Source of the DNA: Streptomyces albus subsp. chlorinus
GTDB taxonomy: Bacteria > Actinomycetota > Actinomycetes > Streptomycetales > Streptomycetaceae
Reading direction: 5' to 3'
DNA: 46,712 bases
Assembly: GCF_013302895.1 (NCBI RefSeq)
Contig: NZ_VJOK01000001.1
Span: 3,235,312-3,282,023 of the forward strand
A program made the translations under genes and the position numbers. This document shows, piece after piece, positions 17,811-24,421 of the stretch; position 1 is the stretch's first letter; each line of letters opens with the position of its first letter. The notes beneath the pieces are model-generated. The model ran no database searches and was not told where the DNA came from. It worked only from the letters and a program-made list of their open reading frames with translations.

Positions 17811-18277
17811 GGACGTCTCTCCTTGGGTCGGTGTTCGAGATAGACGGGTAAGGGGCCGGTGCGGGCCCGGGTGAGGCGGGTGACGTGCCGCTCGTGCAGG
17901 AGCGTGATGGCTTCCTCCTCCGGCACCCAGCGGCATGCGGCCACCTCGTCCCGCTGGAGCGTCAGCCTGGCAGCCTCTGCGGTGGTGACGGGGAGGGTGC
18001 CGAACAAGAAGGTGACCCGTGCCCGCCGGTCGGGGGTGCGGGGCAGCACCCACTCGACGGCGAGCAGCGTGTCTCCCTGCCGGTCCAGGCCCAGTTCTTC
18101 GGCAAGCTCCCGCCGCAGCGCCTCGCGGGGTGTCTCGCCGGGTTCAACGAGTCCGCCGGGCAGGCGCCACGCTGCTTCGCCGGTTCCGGGCGGCTGCACG
18201 ATCAGCACCCGCTGGGCCTGGTCGGTCAGCAGGCCGTAGGCCGCGGCGGGGAATCCGGGCGGGGTTGGGCTGCTCAT
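17807..18277 (-). CDS. NUDIX hydrolase
   Basis: A 156-residue protein with a complete Nudix box, GGLVEPGETPREALRRELAE followed by ELGL (residues about 41-64), so Mg-dependent hydrolysis of a nucleoside diphosphate-linked compound is expected. The substrate cannot be read. The ATG overlaps the stop of the 73-residue gene (ATGA) and the TGA overlaps the hemC GTG, which couples it tightly to hemC. Confidence 0.92.
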   Translation of the reverse strand: MSSPTPPGFPAAAYGLLTDQAQRVLIVQPPGTGEAAWRLPGGLVEPGETPREALRRELAEELGLDRQGDTLLAVEWVLPRTPDRRARVTFLFGTLPVTTAEAARLTLQRDEVAACRWVPEEEAITLLHERHVTRLTRARTGPLPVYLEHRPKERRP

Positions 18278-18495
18278 TCTTCCCCGTCGTCGTACCAGTC
18301 CGAGTCCCAGTCGTCCGGGCGCGGGTAGCGGCGCTCCGGGGTGTGGGTGCGGATGTAGCGGTCTACTAACCGGCCCTGCGTCTCACCGGGCTTCCCCGTG
18401 GCGCTGCGGCTCGTTTCCTGCCTGGCGGCCCGGATCGTGTCCTTCTTTTGCCCATGCTGTGCTGTGGCCCTTCTGATGGTGCGGGTGGTGCCCAC
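18274..18495 (-). CDS. hypothetical charged protein, 73 aa
   Basis: The GTG at 18495 gives an Arg/Thr-rich N-terminus (GTTRTIRRATAQHGQKKD) and an acidic, aromatic C-terminus (DDWDSDWYDDGEE). No family recognised and no membrane segment. The ribosome site is weak. The stop overlaps the NUDIX start by 4 bases, the main reason to believe it. Confidence 0.55.
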   Translation of the reverse strand: MGTTRTIRRATAQHGQKKDTIRAARQETSRSATGKPGETQGRLVDRYIRTHTPERRYPRPDDWDSDWYDDGEE

Positions 18496-18555
18496 TCCGG
18501 CCGGCCCGGTGCCAAGGGGGTAGGCACTCGGGGACGGTGATGGCCGGGGTGGGGG

Positions 18556-18633
18556 TCAGTGGGTGGTGATGCCGTAGGCCAGGGCGGCTATCAGCCCCAG
18601 GACGACGGCGATGTAGAGCACCTGGTCCCGCAT
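18556..18633 (-). CDS. 25-residue single-span membrane peptide
   Basis: MRDQVLYIAVVLGLIAALAY is one hydrophobic helix with a short charged N-terminus. The ATG at 18633 lies five bases after the preceding stop, inside the gene chain. Very short; kept because of position and composition. Confidence 0.45.
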   Translation of the reverse strand: MRDQVLYIAVVLGLIAALAYGITTH

Positions 18634-18638
18634 GGTGA

Positions 18639-18983
18639 TCACTTCTGCCGTCGGCACGCCTTGCCGTGCCGGTAGCGGTTCCACGGCGGCGTCGCCTCGT
18701 CGGCGCCGCGGGCCTCGATGCGGTGCGGGCAGTCGGCCGCGAAATGGCCGTGGAACTCCCCGTAGCCGCGGGCCCAGCGGTAGAGAGCACGGGGCCACAT
18801 GCAGCACCACAAGAGCCAGGAACAGGCGCGCCGTGCGGCCTCGCCCAGGCTGGGCGGGCCGGTCTCTCCGGGCATCCGTGTCACGTAGGAGGGTCCGCGG
18901 CCTATCGCGCTGAGCACCGCGCCGCCCGTACAGAACCAAACGACGAAAAGTAAGGCTCCGATGACTGCTGGCTGCGTGCTCAT
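18639..18983 (-). CDS. small membrane-anchored hypothetical protein, 114 aa
   Basis: The ATG at 18983 overlaps the previous stop (ATGA). The N-terminus (TQPAVIGALLFVVWFCTGGA) is a membrane helix; a second hydrophobic, Trp/Cys-rich stretch (SWLLWCCMWPRALYRWARG) follows near residue 60. A polar tail contains CPHRIEARG and a final Cys. Family not recognised. Confidence 0.6.
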   Translation of the reverse strand: MSTQPAVIGALLFVVWFCTGGAVLSAIGRGPSYVTRMPGETGPPSLGEAARRACSWLLWCCMWPRALYRWARGYGEFHGHFAADCPHRIEARGADEATPPWNRYRHGKACRRQK

Positions 18984-19345
18984 GCGACGTCCTCCGCCAG
19001 GTCCCAGGAGGCCCACATCAGCAGCACAGCGGCCTCCAGTTGGGTCGTCAGGTCGTCGGACAGATCAGCCGGGGCGACGGTGAACGGGGCGCCTTCGGTG
19101 TGCTGGAGGGCGTCCTGCCGTAGCTGCCGGGTGAGGTGGTAGGCCGCGCGAGTCCTGGACGCCCTGACCACCGACTCCCGGGCACGCCACGCCTGCCGGG
19201 CCAGAACGCGGGCCCGGTCCTCGGCGCGGCTGTTCTTCCACAGCACCCGCAGGAAGCGGTTCTCCAGCACGGCATCGATGCTGCCGTCCCGCTCCAGCAA
19301 GCCGGCCATCAGCCGGGTGAGGGTGAGCACTCTGTTCTCAGGCAC
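18980..19345 (-). CDS. hypothetical helical protein, 121 aa
   Basis: The GTG at 19345 follows GGAGGAGTC, an excellent ribosome site. The product is highly charged and helical (NRVLTLTRLMAGLLERDG, VLWKNSRAEDRARVLARQAW) with no Cys knuckle or membrane segment. No family recognised. It overlaps the 71-residue gene by 8 bases and the next gene by 4. Confidence 0.65.
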   Translation of the reverse strand: MPENRVLTLTRLMAGLLERDGSIDAVLENRFLRVLWKNSRAEDRARVLARQAWRARESVVRASRTRAAYHLTRQLRQDALQHTEGAPFTVAPADLSDDLTTQLEAAVLLMWASWDLAEDVA

Positions 19346-19553
19346 GACTCCTCCGAAGGGATGCGGCCTCACGCTGTTCCAGTGCCTGGACGGCCGCGAG
19401 GGCGGTCTCGCCGTAGGGGATGCCGCGGATCTTCCGGGCGCAGTCCAGGCAGGCGGATGCTGCGGCGGGAGGGCCCGAGCCGCGTTCGATGACGTCGATG
19501 ATCTCGACGTCGTCGGCGTGGCCTTGGTGCCACTGGCACCATCCGGCACTCAT
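19338..19553 (-). CDS. small Cys/His protein, 71 aa (copy A)
   Basis: MSAGWCQWHQGHADDVEIID followed by a second Cys pair in ASACLDCARKIRG suggests a small zinc-binding fold. The ATG overlaps the previous stop (ATGA). A near-identical but C-terminally replaced copy is encoded at 21817-22053. Family not recognised. Confidence 0.65.
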   Translation of the reverse strand: MSAGWCQWHQGHADDVEIIDVIERGSGPPAAASACLDCARKIRGIPYGETALAAVQALEQREAASLRRSRA

Positions 19554-19759
19554 CTGGTCGTTCCTCCGGTGTTCTTGTCAGTGGGGGCGGCGGGCGTAGG
19601 GGTCTTGTTGCCCGAGCAGGTGCGGCAGCGGGCGCCGATGCTTCTGATGCCGTCGTCCTGCGCGTCGTTGCGGACGGTCAGCGGGCCCCGGCAGTGGGGG
19701 CAGGTGCCGTACCAGCCGGGCCGGTGCAGCGCCGATGTGAAGGGGGCCGGCTCAGTCAT
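19550..19759 (-). CDS. zinc-ribbon microprotein, 69 aa (copy A)
   Basis: Two CxxC knuckles, GTCPHCRGPL and ARCRTCSGNK, are separated by about 25 residues, a classic zinc ribbon. The ATG at 19759 overlaps the preceding gene by 8 bases and the stop overlaps the next ATG by 4. A copy with a changed C-terminus lies at 22255. Role unknown; such ribbons bind nucleic acid or partner proteins. Confidence 0.72.
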   Translation of the reverse strand: MTEPAPFTSALHRPGWYGTCPHCRGPLTVRNDAQDDGIRSIGARCRTCSGNKTPTPAAPTDKNTGGTTR

Positions 19760-19904
19760 GGCGGCCGTCCTTGCGGTGGCGGCACCACGGACACCGGCAG
19801 ACAGGCCACCGCGTGGTCGCCAGCACCGTCGCCGCGCGGACGATACGCGGCCTGGTCCAGGAGCGGCCCGAGTCGCGAGAGACGCGGATCATCATCCGAC
19901 TCAC
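19752..19904 (-). CDS. 50-residue Cys-cluster microprotein (copy A)
   Basis: The GTG at 19904 overlaps the previous stop (GTGA). The product is Arg-rich with the cluster WPVCRCPWCRHRKDG near its C-terminus. The paralogue at 22248-22400 keeps the same cluster, which supports real coding. Family not recognised. Confidence 0.55.
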   Translation of the reverse strand: MSRMMIRVSRDSGRSWTRPRIVRAATVLATTRWPVCRCPWCRHRKDGRHD

Positions 19905-20248
19905 GACCGGGCACCCCCGCGCAGCTGCCGGTAGAGCGCCGCCCGCTCCCGCTGGATCTCGTGCACCTGGGCGTCGTAGGCGGCGCGCTCGGCGTCGGTG
20001 GCCGGCCGCAGGTTGCCCGGGGCGGCGGTCCACGCGTAACGGGTGGGGGTGATGAGCTGGCACCTGCCGCCCGGCCATACGTGGATGACGCGGCCGGTCC
20101 ACGCCGGCGACGGCGGCGAGGCCACGGCCGTGGACTCGTCCGCCAGATAGGTACCGGTGCGGTACGGGACGGCGGGGAGGGGAGCGCCTACCGGAGCGGG
20201 GGCAACTCCGGTAGGCGGTGTGGGGGTTGGTCTCAGGTCGGTAAGCAC
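19901..20248 (-). CDS. hypothetical protein, 115 aa, first gene of cassette A
   Basis: The GTG at 20248 follows AGGGGTG. A Pro-rich N-terminus leads to a small domain with WTGRVIHVWPGG, CQLITPTRYAW and NLRPATDAERAAYD, shared with the 91-residue protein at 22397-22672 (WTGRV, QLIT, a Trp, LREAT, EREAYD). The last part is helical. Function unknown. It begins the overlapping gene chain downstream of the XRE regulator, 111 bp past that gene's stop. Confidence 0.65.
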   Translation of the reverse strand: MLTDLRPTPTPPTGVAPAPVGAPLPAVPYRTGTYLADESTAVASPPSPAWTGRVIHVWPGGRCQLITPTRYAWTAAPGNLRPATDAERAAYDAQVHEIQRERAALYRQLRGGARS

Positions 20249-20359
20249 AGGGCACCCCTGCGGTTTCGCAAGTAGTCGAAGTGCTACCGACCGTATGGAG
20301 TTGAGACCTCAGTCACCATGACAGTTTCGGGTGCGGGGTGGGCGAACTATCACGGAGCG

Positions 20360-21532
20360 TTAGAGCGGTACTCGCATCGCGTCGGCGAGGTCCCGCATCT
20401 CCTGTGACAGGGTGCGGCGCCGTTCGATCACCCGGCTGAGGATGTCCTGTCCGTAGCGCTGCGCGACGAGCCACTGCGGGGCCTCGTCGTAGATGCTGTG
20501 CAGGATCTCCGTGCAGCGCGCATCGTCGTGCAGGCGTAGGTGCGCGTCAGCAACGTCCAGCAGATGGCGGCAGCGGCCGGACCTGCCGCCGCCCCGGGCG
20601 GGGCGCCAGTCGCGCACTGCTTGGTGTAGGCGTAGCACCCGGTCAGGACGGCGCTGGATGGCCGCGTGTTCGGCCTTCTGCTGGGTGACCGTGACCGGCC
20701 CGAAGTGCCGGAGATGGTCGGGCCCGGTGATGACCTCGCGTCCGAGACCCACGGCGGCGATCTGCGCGAGCCTGAGCGCGTCGGCGGCCTCGCCGGGACG
20801 GTTGTCCCGGACAGCTGCCGCCCCGGCGCGCAGTTGCAGGCCGCCCCACACAGCCAGCTCTTCCGGACGGGCCTTCGACATGCGGGGCTCCACATCGTCG
20901 GCCCACCGCGTCGCCAGCTCGGCGGCATCCTCCAGTCGGCCTGCGCGGAGCAGCTGCTGGCATTGGGCGACGACGGCGGCGCCCCCGTCCAGTTCGTCCG
21001 AGGCGGCGTCCAGGGCGCGCTGGGCCGCGTCGGCGGCGGCTTCGTACTGGCGGACCTGGCCCAGGTACGAGATGCATAGCTGCATTGTCTGGTACCGCAG
21101 ACGGCGGGCACCCGTCGTCCGTTCCAGCGCCTGTACGTCCCGGATGAGGGCGGGGAGCATGCGGCCGAGATCGTCGTACTGTTCCCGCGCGAACAGCGCG
21201 CGCCCGCCCGCCAGGGCGCCGCGAACTCCCGCCTCCGTCGGAGGTTCGGGCAGTTGCGTCGGCGGCGCTTTCAACGCGGTGACCACGGGGCGCCATGTGT
21301 CGGCGTCCACGGGCGGCACCCAGTGGGTCTCGCCCTTCAGCAGCCTTGTGGTAGGCACGTCGAGTGCTCGCGCCAGGCGGTGCGCAGTCTCCAACCGGAT
21401 GTCACGCTTTTCCCCCTGCTCCAGCTTGCTCACCAGGGAAACAGAAAGTTCGGCGGCGGCTGCAAGCTCCGTCTGGCTCATTCCGCGCCGCTTGCGGATC
21501 TCACGCAGCCGAGAACCAATGTCGTCGGGCAT
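20360..21532 (-). CDS. XRE-family regulator with C-terminal repeat domain (regulator A)
   Basis: A 390-residue protein. Residues about 5-70 are a helix-turn-helix (IGSRLREIRKRRGMSQTELA, ELSVSLVSKLEQGEKRD). The rest is helical and TPR-like (RRLRYQTMQLCISYLGQVRQ, AAADAAQRALDAASDELD), the layout of peptide- or partner-sensing Streptomyces XRE proteins. I chose ATG 21532, which has GGAG upstream. A perfect 9-bp inverted repeat starts nine bases before it, suggesting autoregulation. The small-gene chain lies downstream on the same strand. Confidence 0.88.
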   Translation of the reverse strand: MPDDIGSRLREIRKRRGMSQTELAAAAELSVSLVSKLEQGEKRDIRLETAHRLARALDVPTTRLLKGETHWVPPVDADTWRPVVTALKAPPTQLPEPPTEAGVRGALAGGRALFAREQYDDLGRMLPALIRDVQALERTTGARRLRYQTMQLCISYLGQVRQYEAAADAAQRALDAASDELDGGAAVVAQCQQLLRAGRLEDAAELATRWADDVEPRMSKARPEELAVWGGLQLRAGAAAVRDNRPGEAADALRLAQIAAVGLGREVITGPDHLRHFGPVTVTQQKAEHAAIQRRPDRVLRLHQAVRDWRPARGGGRSGRCRHLLDVADAHLRLHDDARCTEILHSIYDEAPQWLVAQRYGQDILSRVIERRRTLSQEMRDLADAMRVPL

Positions 21533-21540
21533 ACTGGGCT

Positions 21541-21567
21541 CCGTTCTGACGTAGACACTCAGAACGG
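21541..21567. promoter_or_regulatory. operator-like inverted repeat upstream of XRE regulator A
   Basis: CCGTTCTGA and TCAGAACGG form perfect 9-bp arms around a 9-base spacer. The repeat begins nine bases ahead of the regulator's ATG, so a bound dimer would block its promoter or initiation. The other XRE gene does not carry this sequence. Confidence 0.65.
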
Positions 21568-21598
21568 TACGCGCTCCCTTGGCCCGGGGGCGATGTTC

Positions 21599-21630
21599 AC
21601 GGCCCCTACTCCTCAGTGGGTAGGGGCCGT
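21599..21630. terminator. perfect 11-bp hairpin between XRE A and the divergent microgene
   Basis: ACGGCCCCTAC and GTAGGGGCCGT pair across a ten-base loop, followed by TGACGTGTCCGG. The hairpin at 24366-24400 has the same design and a similar following sequence. Its place between divergent starts is odd for a terminator; it may be left from an earlier module copy. Confidence 0.55.
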
Positions 21631-21711
21631 TGACGTGTCCGGATGTTCCCAGCACACCCGAACGAGCCCTCTCGAAGTGCCGACCGCTGGCACCTGTCGC
21701 ACGGTGGTGTC

Positions 21712-21869
21712 ATGGCTGCACCACCGATCGTCGTCTACCCGCCCGACGAGGACGGCGGACGCCGCGTCCGCGCGCGAGGCGCGATCCTCGGCCGCGCCTA
21801 CAGCACCACCGACCTCCTAGAATTCCTCCGCCGCGCCGGCCTCGACCCCGACGACATCACCCTGGACGA
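21712..21869 (+). pseudogene. YPPDEDGG microgene, copy 1, 3' end replaced
   Basis: From ATG 21712 the frame reads MAAPPIVVYPPDEDGGRRVR, ILGRAYSTTDLLEFLRRAG and LDPDDITLDD. About 120 bases are almost identical to copy 2 at 24148. After LDD the DNA switches to the duplicated small-gene cassette in reverse, so the frame runs on as nonsense to 22143. The expected C-terminus (IEWRGGG, still legible after copy 2) is lost. Divergent from XRE regulator A. Confidence 0.7.
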
Positions 21870-22053
21870 CACGCTCCTCCAACGCCTTGACGGCTGCGCG
21901 GGCGGTCTCGCCGTAGGGGATGCCGCGGATGTTCCGGGCGCAGGGCAGGCAGGCGGACGCTGCGGCGGGAGGGCCCGAGCCGCGTTCGATGACGTCGATG
22001 ATCTCGACGTCGTCCGCGTGGGCCTGGTGCCACTGGCACCATCCGGCACTCAT
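21817..22053 (-). CDS. chimeric copy B of the 71-residue Cys/His protein
   Basis: The first 60 or so residues match copy A (GWCQWHQAHADDVEIID; CLPCARNIRGIPYGE). After EERV the frame crosses into the reverse complement of the microgene and ends VQGDVVGVEAGAAEEF. The Cys/His pairs are kept, so it may still fold, but the C-terminus is accidental. Translation is uncertain because the gene before it is frameshifted and reads across this start. Confidence 0.4.
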   Translation of the reverse strand: MSAGWCQWHQAHADDVEIIDVIERGSGPPAAASACLPCARNIRGIPYGETARAAVKALEERVVQGDVVGVEAGAAEEF

Positions 22054-22255
22054 CCGCTCGTTCCTCCAGTGTTCTTGTCGGCGGGGCCGGCGTGGGAGTC
22101 TTGTTGCCCGAGCAGGTGCGGCAGCGGGCGCCGATGCGTCTGATGCCGTCGTCCTGCGCGTCGTTGCGGACGGTCAGCGGGCCTCGGCAGCGTGGGCAGG
22201 TGCCGTACCAGCCGGGCCGGTGCAGCGCGAGGCGTGCGGGGACGGGCTCAGTCAC
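21857..22255 (-). pseudogene. zinc-ribbon microprotein copy B, frameshifted near its end
   Basis: From GTG 22255 the first 59 residues match copy A (GWYGTCPRCRGPLTVRNDAQ; ARCRTCSGNK). A net 4-base difference near 22081-22098 then changes frame: copy A ends ten residues later, while copy B misses that stop and reads on to 21857 across the 71-residue gene. Both CxxC knuckles remain. It may be a longer working protein or a decayed copy; I favour decay. Confidence 0.6.
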
Positions 22256-22400
22256 GGCGGCCGTCCCGTTCCCGGCGGCACCACGGACACCGGCAGACAG
22301 GCCACCGCGTGGTCGCCAGTACCATCGCCGCGCGGACGATACGCGGCCTGGTCCAGGAACGGCCCGAGTCGCGAGAGACGCGGAGCGTCATACGACTCAT
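21870..22400 (-). repeat. duplicated small-gene cassette (copy B of 19370-19904)
   Basis: By eye about 90% or more of bases match the region 19370-19904 over the 71-residue, zinc-ribbon and Cys-cluster genes; for example GGTCTCGCCGTAGGGGATGC and CGATACGCGGCCTGGTCCAG occur in both. The match ends abruptly near 21870, where copy B joins the microgene. Confidence 0.85.
22248..22400 (-). CDS. 50-residue Cys-cluster microprotein (copy B)
   Basis: The ATG at 22400 overlaps the preceding stop (ATGA). The sequence RVSRDSGRSWTRPRIVRAA and the cluster WPVCRCPWCRR are almost the same as copy A, with only a few substitutions. Selection on the Cys cluster is suggested but not proven. Confidence 0.5.
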   Translation of the reverse strand: MSRMTLRVSRDSGRSWTRPRIVRAAMVLATTRWPVCRCPWCRRERDGRRD

Positions 22401-22672
22401 GACGATGGCCTCACCGGTCGGACGGCCGCGAGATGGCGCTCCCGGTCCCTGTCGTAGGCCTCCCGCTCCCGCTGAGTGGCCTCGCGCAAGTGCTGCGGGT
22501 CGGCCCACCATTCGTAACCGGTGTGCGTAATGAGCTGCATGGCCCCGTCCGGGCGGGTCTGCTGCACCCGTCCCGTCCACGGCGGTTCAGGCGGCACCGA
22601 TCCCTCAGTGCGCTCGTCGACCCGGTACGCGCCGCGCTCGTGGCGCGTGATGCCCTTCTGTGCGGCCTCCAT
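22397..22672 (-). CDS. hypothetical protein, 91 aa, first gene of cassette B
   Basis: The ATG at 22672 follows AAGGGG. The central domain (WTGRVQQTRPDGAMQLITHT, YEWWADPQHLREATQREREA) is homologous to the 115-residue protein of cassette A, but the N-terminus is different. It lies downstream of XRE regulator B across a hairpin. Function unknown. Confidence 0.62.
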   Translation of the reverse strand: MEAAQKGITRHERGAYRVDERTEGSVPPEPPWTGRVQQTRPDGAMQLITHTGYEWWADPQHLREATQREREAYDRDRERHLAAVRPVRPSS

Positions 22673-22735
22673 GACGACCCCTTGTGGCGTAAGTGATCAG
22701 GTAGTCACCGACGGTAGGAGTCGCGGCACACGAGA

Positions 22736-22756
22736 GGGGGCACAGAGTGTGCCCCC
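22736..22756 (-). terminator. hairpin between XRE regulator B and cassette B
   Basis: GGGGGCACA and TGTGCCCCC form a perfect 9-bp stem with a GAG loop, 15 bases after the regulator's stop on the minus strand. It would separate the regulator transcript from the small genes. Confidence 0.7.
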
Positions 22757-22770
22757 CGAATTGGTGAGAA

Positions 22771-24024
22771 TCAGGCGGCAAGTACGCCGATCTTCACGGC
22801 GAGTTCGGAAGCACGCCGCCGCCGCTCCGGACTCTTCGCCTCGGTCTCCTCCAGGACGATCCGCCTTGCGTACCCGTTGTAGCGGATCGTCTCGGGCGCA
22901 GCCTCGAACGCCTTGTCCAGAGTGGCCAGCGCCGCCTCTGGCTGCCCGTCCAGCTGATAGCCGCGGGCCTCCTCGATGCGATGCCGCGAGCGGCGCGGCC
23001 TGGAGGGAATGGCCGTCGCGTCGGCAGCGGCGGCCTGCCGCACGCTTTCCCCGCCTGCATGCAGTTCAACGGCTACCGTGACGGCGTGCGCGCTCATAAT
23101 GGCCTGCGAGAAGGAGGTCACTGGGTGGTAATAATCCGCAGGCAGCGCGCCTGCCTTCGCGCGGGCCTTGTCCCACCAGCCCCACGCGGACCCCGTATCT
23201 CCCCGGCGCGCCGCCGTGTACCCGGCCTCGAACTCCAAGGCACCCGCAATGGCCAGCACGTCGTCGGTGGCGTCTTGCAGGCGCGGAGCAAGATACTCCA
23301 GCGTCGCCATGGTCACCTCGTCCGCCGCGTCGAAGTGGGCCGGCCCCGAGTCACGGTGGGCCTGGGCCGTGAGCCATGCGGCGACGCCGATGGCATGTGG
23401 ATCCTCGGATTCCTGAGCAGCGACCATGCTCCGCTCGGCGACCCGCCACAGCAGCGAGGCGGCCGGCTGGTAGGCCACGAAGAACTGCGACAGCGAGTAC
23501 ACCTCGGACAGGACGGCTTGTGCCTCTCGCCTATCAGCAGCGGACTCAGCCTGTCGTACCGCGAGTTGTGCGTCCCTGATCAAGTCGGGCAGCAGCTGCC
23601 CGAGCACTTCCCGATGATTCGCTGCCTGATGCCGGGCGGTCCAAGCGCGGGCGAGCCTGGCGGCCACGTGCTCGCGGGGCGGTGCCTCCTGGCCGGTGCT
23701 GCTGATCGGGTAGGCGTTCACCGCAGCCGCGACGGCAGGCAGCAGTGGGTGCCCCGGGCCGGTGAACAGGTCCACCCCCACGCTCTGGTCGCCTGTCAGG
23801 TCTGACAGCGACCGAACGCGAAGGACTTCGGCAATACGAAGGATCATCGGCAGTTTCGGGGTCTTGAGCCGCCCGTTCTCGACCTGCTTGACCCAGCTCG
23901 GCGACATACCGAGGAGCCCGGCCAGCACGGTGCGGGGCATGCCACGGCGTTCGCGGAGGATTTGCATGCGTTGGCCGAATGCCAGCGGCTCGGTGTAAGG
24001 GTCCGGGGTACCATCGTCAGACAC
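22771..24024 (-). CDS. XRE-family regulator with C-terminal repeat domain (regulator B)
   Basis: A 417-residue protein from GTG 24024, with AAAGGGG upstream. The helix-turn-helix lies at residues about 15-75 (FGQRMQILRERRGMPRTVLA, LGMSPSWVKQVENGRLKTPK). A long helical, TPR-like part follows (REVLGQLLPDLIRDAQLAVR, RIEEARGYQLDGQPEAALAT). It is only distantly like regulator A although both are followed by paralogous small-gene cassettes. Divergent from microgene copy 2. Confidence 0.88.
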   Translation of the reverse strand: MSDDGTPDPYTEPLAFGQRMQILRERRGMPRTVLAGLLGMSPSWVKQVENGRLKTPKLPMILRIAEVLRVRSLSDLTGDQSVGVDLFTGPGHPLLPAVAAAVNAYPISSTGQEAPPREHVAARLARAWTARHQAANHREVLGQLLPDLIRDAQLAVRQAESAADRREAQAVLSEVYSLSQFFVAYQPAASLLWRVAERSMVAAQESEDPHAIGVAAWLTAQAHRDSGPAHFDAADEVTMATLEYLAPRLQDATDDVLAIAGALEFEAGYTAARRGDTGSAWGWWDKARAKAGALPADYYHPVTSFSQAIMSAHAVTVAVELHAGGESVRQAAAADATAIPSRPRRSRHRIEEARGYQLDGQPEAALATLDKAFEAAPETIRYNGYARRIVLEETEAKSPERRRRASELAVKIGVLAA

Positions 24025-24147
24025 GGCCTTGCCCCTTTCTGAACAGCTCGTCACTGTCAGCATAGGAGGTAAGGCCGTAACTCTGCGTCCTCGTAAAAGG
24101 AAAGCTCCCAAGATGCGAGTGCGGTCAACTGGACGCACGAGGGTGCC

Positions 24148-24309
24148 ATGGCACCGGTCGTCGTCTACCCGCCCGACGAGGACGGCGGACGCCGCGTCCG
24201 CGCGCGAGGCGCGATCCTCGGCCGCGCCTACAACACCACCGACCTGCTCGAATTCCTCCGCCGCGCCGGCCTCGATCCCGACGACATAGCTTGGACGACC
24301 CCGGACTGA
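24148..24309 (+). pseudogene. YPPDEDGG microgene, copy 2, frameshifted
   Basis: From ATG 24148 it reads MAPVVVYPPDEDGGRRVRAR to AGLDPDDIAWTTPD and stops after 53 residues. One base is missing relative to copy 1 after DDI; in the shifted frame the text continues LDDPGLIEWRGGGPGG, the likely original C-terminus. The family is a short actinobacterial hypothetical I cannot name. It is divergent from XRE regulator B, as copy 1 is from regulator A. Confidence 0.7.
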
Positions 24310-24365
24310 TCGAGTGGCGCGGCGGAGGCCCCGGTGGCAGCCAGGCGGCGCCGTCTGAGGGACGC

Positions 24366-24400
24366 ATCAGCCCCCACTTCCGTGAGGAGTGGGGGCTGAT
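24366..24400. terminator. perfect 13-bp hairpin between the microgene and the GntR gene
   Basis: ATCAGCCCCCACT pairs with AGTGGGGGCTGAT across a nine-base loop and is followed by GACGTGCCGG. It lies between convergent genes and could end both transcripts. Confidence 0.75.
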
Positions 24401-24421
24401 GACGTGCCGGGGTGGGAGGGG

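Noticed and set aside
21643..22143. 166-residue plus-strand protein starting MFPAHPNEPS
   Set aside because: Only the part from ATG 21712 to about 21869 is a real gene relic; the rest is antisense to the duplicated cassette.
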